Source of the DNA: TMED8 sp038125725
Lineage (GTDB): Bacteria > Pseudomonadota > Alphaproteobacteria > Rhodospirillales > Casp-alpha2
Direction of reading: 5' to 3'
Assembly (NCBI GenBank): GCA_038125725.1
Contig: JAYPEK010000086.1
Span: 1-9,475 of the forward strand
Length of the DNA stretch: 9,475 nt
A model generated the notes under the pieces. The model saw only the letters and a list, made by a program, of their open reading frames with translations, ran no database searches and was not told the DNA's origin. The translations under genes were made by a program, and so were the position numbers. Below are positions 6,847-9,475 of this stretch, in pieces. Within the stretch, counting starts at the first letter, position 1, and every line of letters begins with the position of its first letter.

Positions 6847-6876
6847 TTGACATATGTTCTTGTTTTGTTCTATAAA
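6847..6876 (+). promoter_or_regulatory. Sigma-70 promoter of the 27-aa ORF
   Basis: A perfect -35 element TTGACA (6847-6852), an 18-bp spacer and TATAAA (6871-6876, 5 of 6 matches to TATAAT). The predicted start is near 6883, giving a leader of about 34 nt. This is the best-matching housekeeping promoter I find in the window. The spacer is unusually AT-rich for the region and is filled by the LexA-type box. Confidence 0.75.
6856..6870. promoter_or_regulatory. LexA (SOS) box, GTTC-N7-GTTC
   Basis: GTTCTTGTTTTGTTC is an exact GTTC-N7-GTTC direct repeat, the operator recognised by LexA in alphaproteobacteria such as Rhodobacter, Rhizobium and Caulobacter. It sits wholly between the -35 and -10 elements, where a bound repressor would block RNA polymerase. 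A GAACGTTC palindrome (6830-6837) and an AGAACA (6881-6886) flank it, but do not have the canonical spacing. Confidence 0.7.
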
Positions 6877-6916
6877 CGCCAGAACACAATTCAGTGACCA
6901 ACCTGGGAGAACAGAC

Positions 6917-7000
6917 ATGAACCCGACCGCGCTTTTCCGCGACTTCGCCGCCCTCACCGTCATGGCCTTCGCCGGTTACGCCTTCATGCTGGTGAGCTAA
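6917..7000 (+). CDS. 27-aa small membrane protein, candidate SOS-induced micropeptide
   Basis: A 27-codon ORF with a good Shine-Dalgarno (GGGAG, 7 nt before ATG). The N-terminus is MNPTALFRDF; residues 10-26 (FAALTVMAFAGYAFMLV) are a single hydrophobic stretch that could span the inner membrane, with the only charges (R8, D9) just before it. About 24 of 26 sense codons after the ATG end in G or C, as in the neighbouring genes, which supports real coding. The preceding sigma-70 promoter holds a perfect LexA-type box, so induction after DNA damage is inferred. Size, single helix and regulation recall SidA (29 aa, SOS cell-division inhibitor of Caulobacter) and TisB (29 aa, SOS toxin of E. coli); no homology is claimed. 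It converges on yciA with 13 nt between stops. Confidence 0.65.
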   Translation: MNPTALFRDFAALTVMAFAGYAFMLVS

Positions 7001-7005
7001 ACCTA

Positions 7006-7022
7006 CCGGGGCGTCACTCCGG
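7006..7022. terminator. Possible shared hairpin between convergent genes
   Basis: CCGGGG (7006-7011) pairs with CTCCGG (7017-7022), with one G-U pair in the plus-strand RNA and a 5-nt loop. It lies 5 nt after the small ORF stop and overlaps the yciA stop codon. No T-run is present, so its role as terminator is weakly supported. Confidence 0.3.
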
Positions 7023-7421
7023 CGGTACCGGCCGTTTCTGGCGGTCCTCGTCGATGGCGACGAAGGTGAAAGTGCCCTCGGTGACCTTGACCCGCTCGCC
7101 CGATTGCCGGCCGCGCAGTACCCAGGCTTGGATCAGCACCTTCAGCGACGTGGTGCCCACATGCAGGATATCGCCGTAGCAGCAGAGCACGTCGCCGACG
7201 TGCACGGGTTTGTGGAACTGGAAGCCGTCGACAGCCACCGTCGCCACCCGGCCTTGTGCGCGCATGCCGGCGACCATGCCGCCGGCGATGTCCATCTGGC
7301 CCATCAGCCAGCCGCCGAAAATATCGCCGGCTGGGTTGGTGTCGGCGGGCATGGCAAGCGTGCGCAGCGCCAATTCACCTTTCGGTTCTTCGGGCGGTTC
7401 TTCGTCTTCCGGACCGGTCAT
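7014..7421 (-). CDS. yciA: Acyl-CoA thioesterase, hotdog fold (YciA-like)
   Basis: A 135-residue thioesterase that hydrolyses acyl-CoA to free acid and CoA in the cytoplasm; YciA enzymes have broad acyl specificity. The sequence from RTLAMPADTN (20-29) through GDIFGGWLMGQMDIAGG is the YciA signature, with the catalytic-site aspartate D33 in GDIFGGW. GRVATVAVDGFQFHKPVHVGDVLCCYG and the downstream GTTSLKV match the rest of the single hotdog domain. The first 15 residues are acidic and proline-rich (EDEEPPEEP) and not part of the fold. The ATG at 7421 is chosen because CGGGAG precedes it by about 8 nt; the frame is open to 7544, but that extension reaches toward the divergent parE and has no family match. 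It is a single gene, divergent from parE (134 bp apart). Confidence 0.9.
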   Translation of the reverse strand: MTGPEDEEPPEEPKGELALRTLAMPADTNPAGDIFGGWLMGQMDIAGGMVAGMRAQGRVATVAVDGFQFHKPVHVGDVLCCYGDILHVGTTSLKVLIQAWVLRGRQSGERVKVTEGTFTFVAIDEDRQKRPVPPE

Positions 7422-7486
7422 CGCGAATCTCCCGGAAATTTCACAATATCTGGTAAGGAAACTTGCACGAATATACTCTATCATGC

Positions 7487-7516
7487 TTGCAGCCGGGGGC
7501 CAGCCTTGATTAGGAT
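7487..7516 (+). promoter_or_regulatory. Possible parE promoter
   Basis: TTGCAG (7487-7492), an 18-bp spacer and TAGGAT (7511-7516) give a fair sigma-70 match about 40 bp upstream of the parE start codon. An alternative -10, TATACT (7472-7477), lacks a good -35. Both are by eye only. Confidence 0.25.
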
Positions 7517-7555
7517 GCGCCAGACCGGAGACCCTTGAAACCAACCAGGATCACC

Positions 7556-9475
<1,920 letters not shown>

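Overview
The window looks like chromosomal DNA of an alphaproteobacterium, most likely of the Rhodospirillales/Azospirillum-like group. The evidence is high G+C with strong G/C bias at third codon positions, a glnB-glnA pair preceded by a sigma-54-type promoter, a GTTC-N7-GTTC SOS box of the alphaproteobacterial type, and a GTCCCCGC/GCGGGGAC palindrome of a kind common between genes in this class. I see no rRNA, tRNA, CRISPR array, transposase or prophage gene.

Left part (1-4157), amino-acid and 2-oxo-acid metabolism. A two-gene minus-strand operon carries a class I/II aminotransferase (1751-2920) followed by a short acetolactate-synthase-like ThDP enzyme (162-1712). A second class I aminotransferase (2976-4157) runs divergently from it, with only 55 bp between the two start codons. 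Downstream of the ThDP gene lie a GC-rich hairpin and a REP-like double palindrome (34-150).

Centre (4158-6342), nitrogen control. An NtrC-like dyad and a -24/-12 promoter precede glnB (PII signal protein, 4417-4755), which is followed by glnA (class I glutamine synthetase with an adenylylation tyrosine, 4842-6266). The unit ends in a strong hairpin with a GCAA tetraloop. PII and glutamine synthetase form the usual glutamine/2-oxoglutarate sensing and ammonium-assimilation pair.

Right part (6343-9475). A small predicted secreted protein of unknown function (6343-6720, minus) lies opposite a 27-codon membrane-protein gene (6917-7000, plus). The small gene has a near-consensus sigma-70 promoter, and a perfect GTTC-N7-GTTC LexA-type box sits inside its spacer. 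This candidate SOS-induced micropeptide, which recalls SidA of Caulobacter and TisB of E. coli in size and regulation, is the most interesting item in the window. A YciA-type acyl-CoA thioesterase (7014-7421, minus) follows, and then parE (topoisomerase IV subunit B, 7556 to beyond the right edge).
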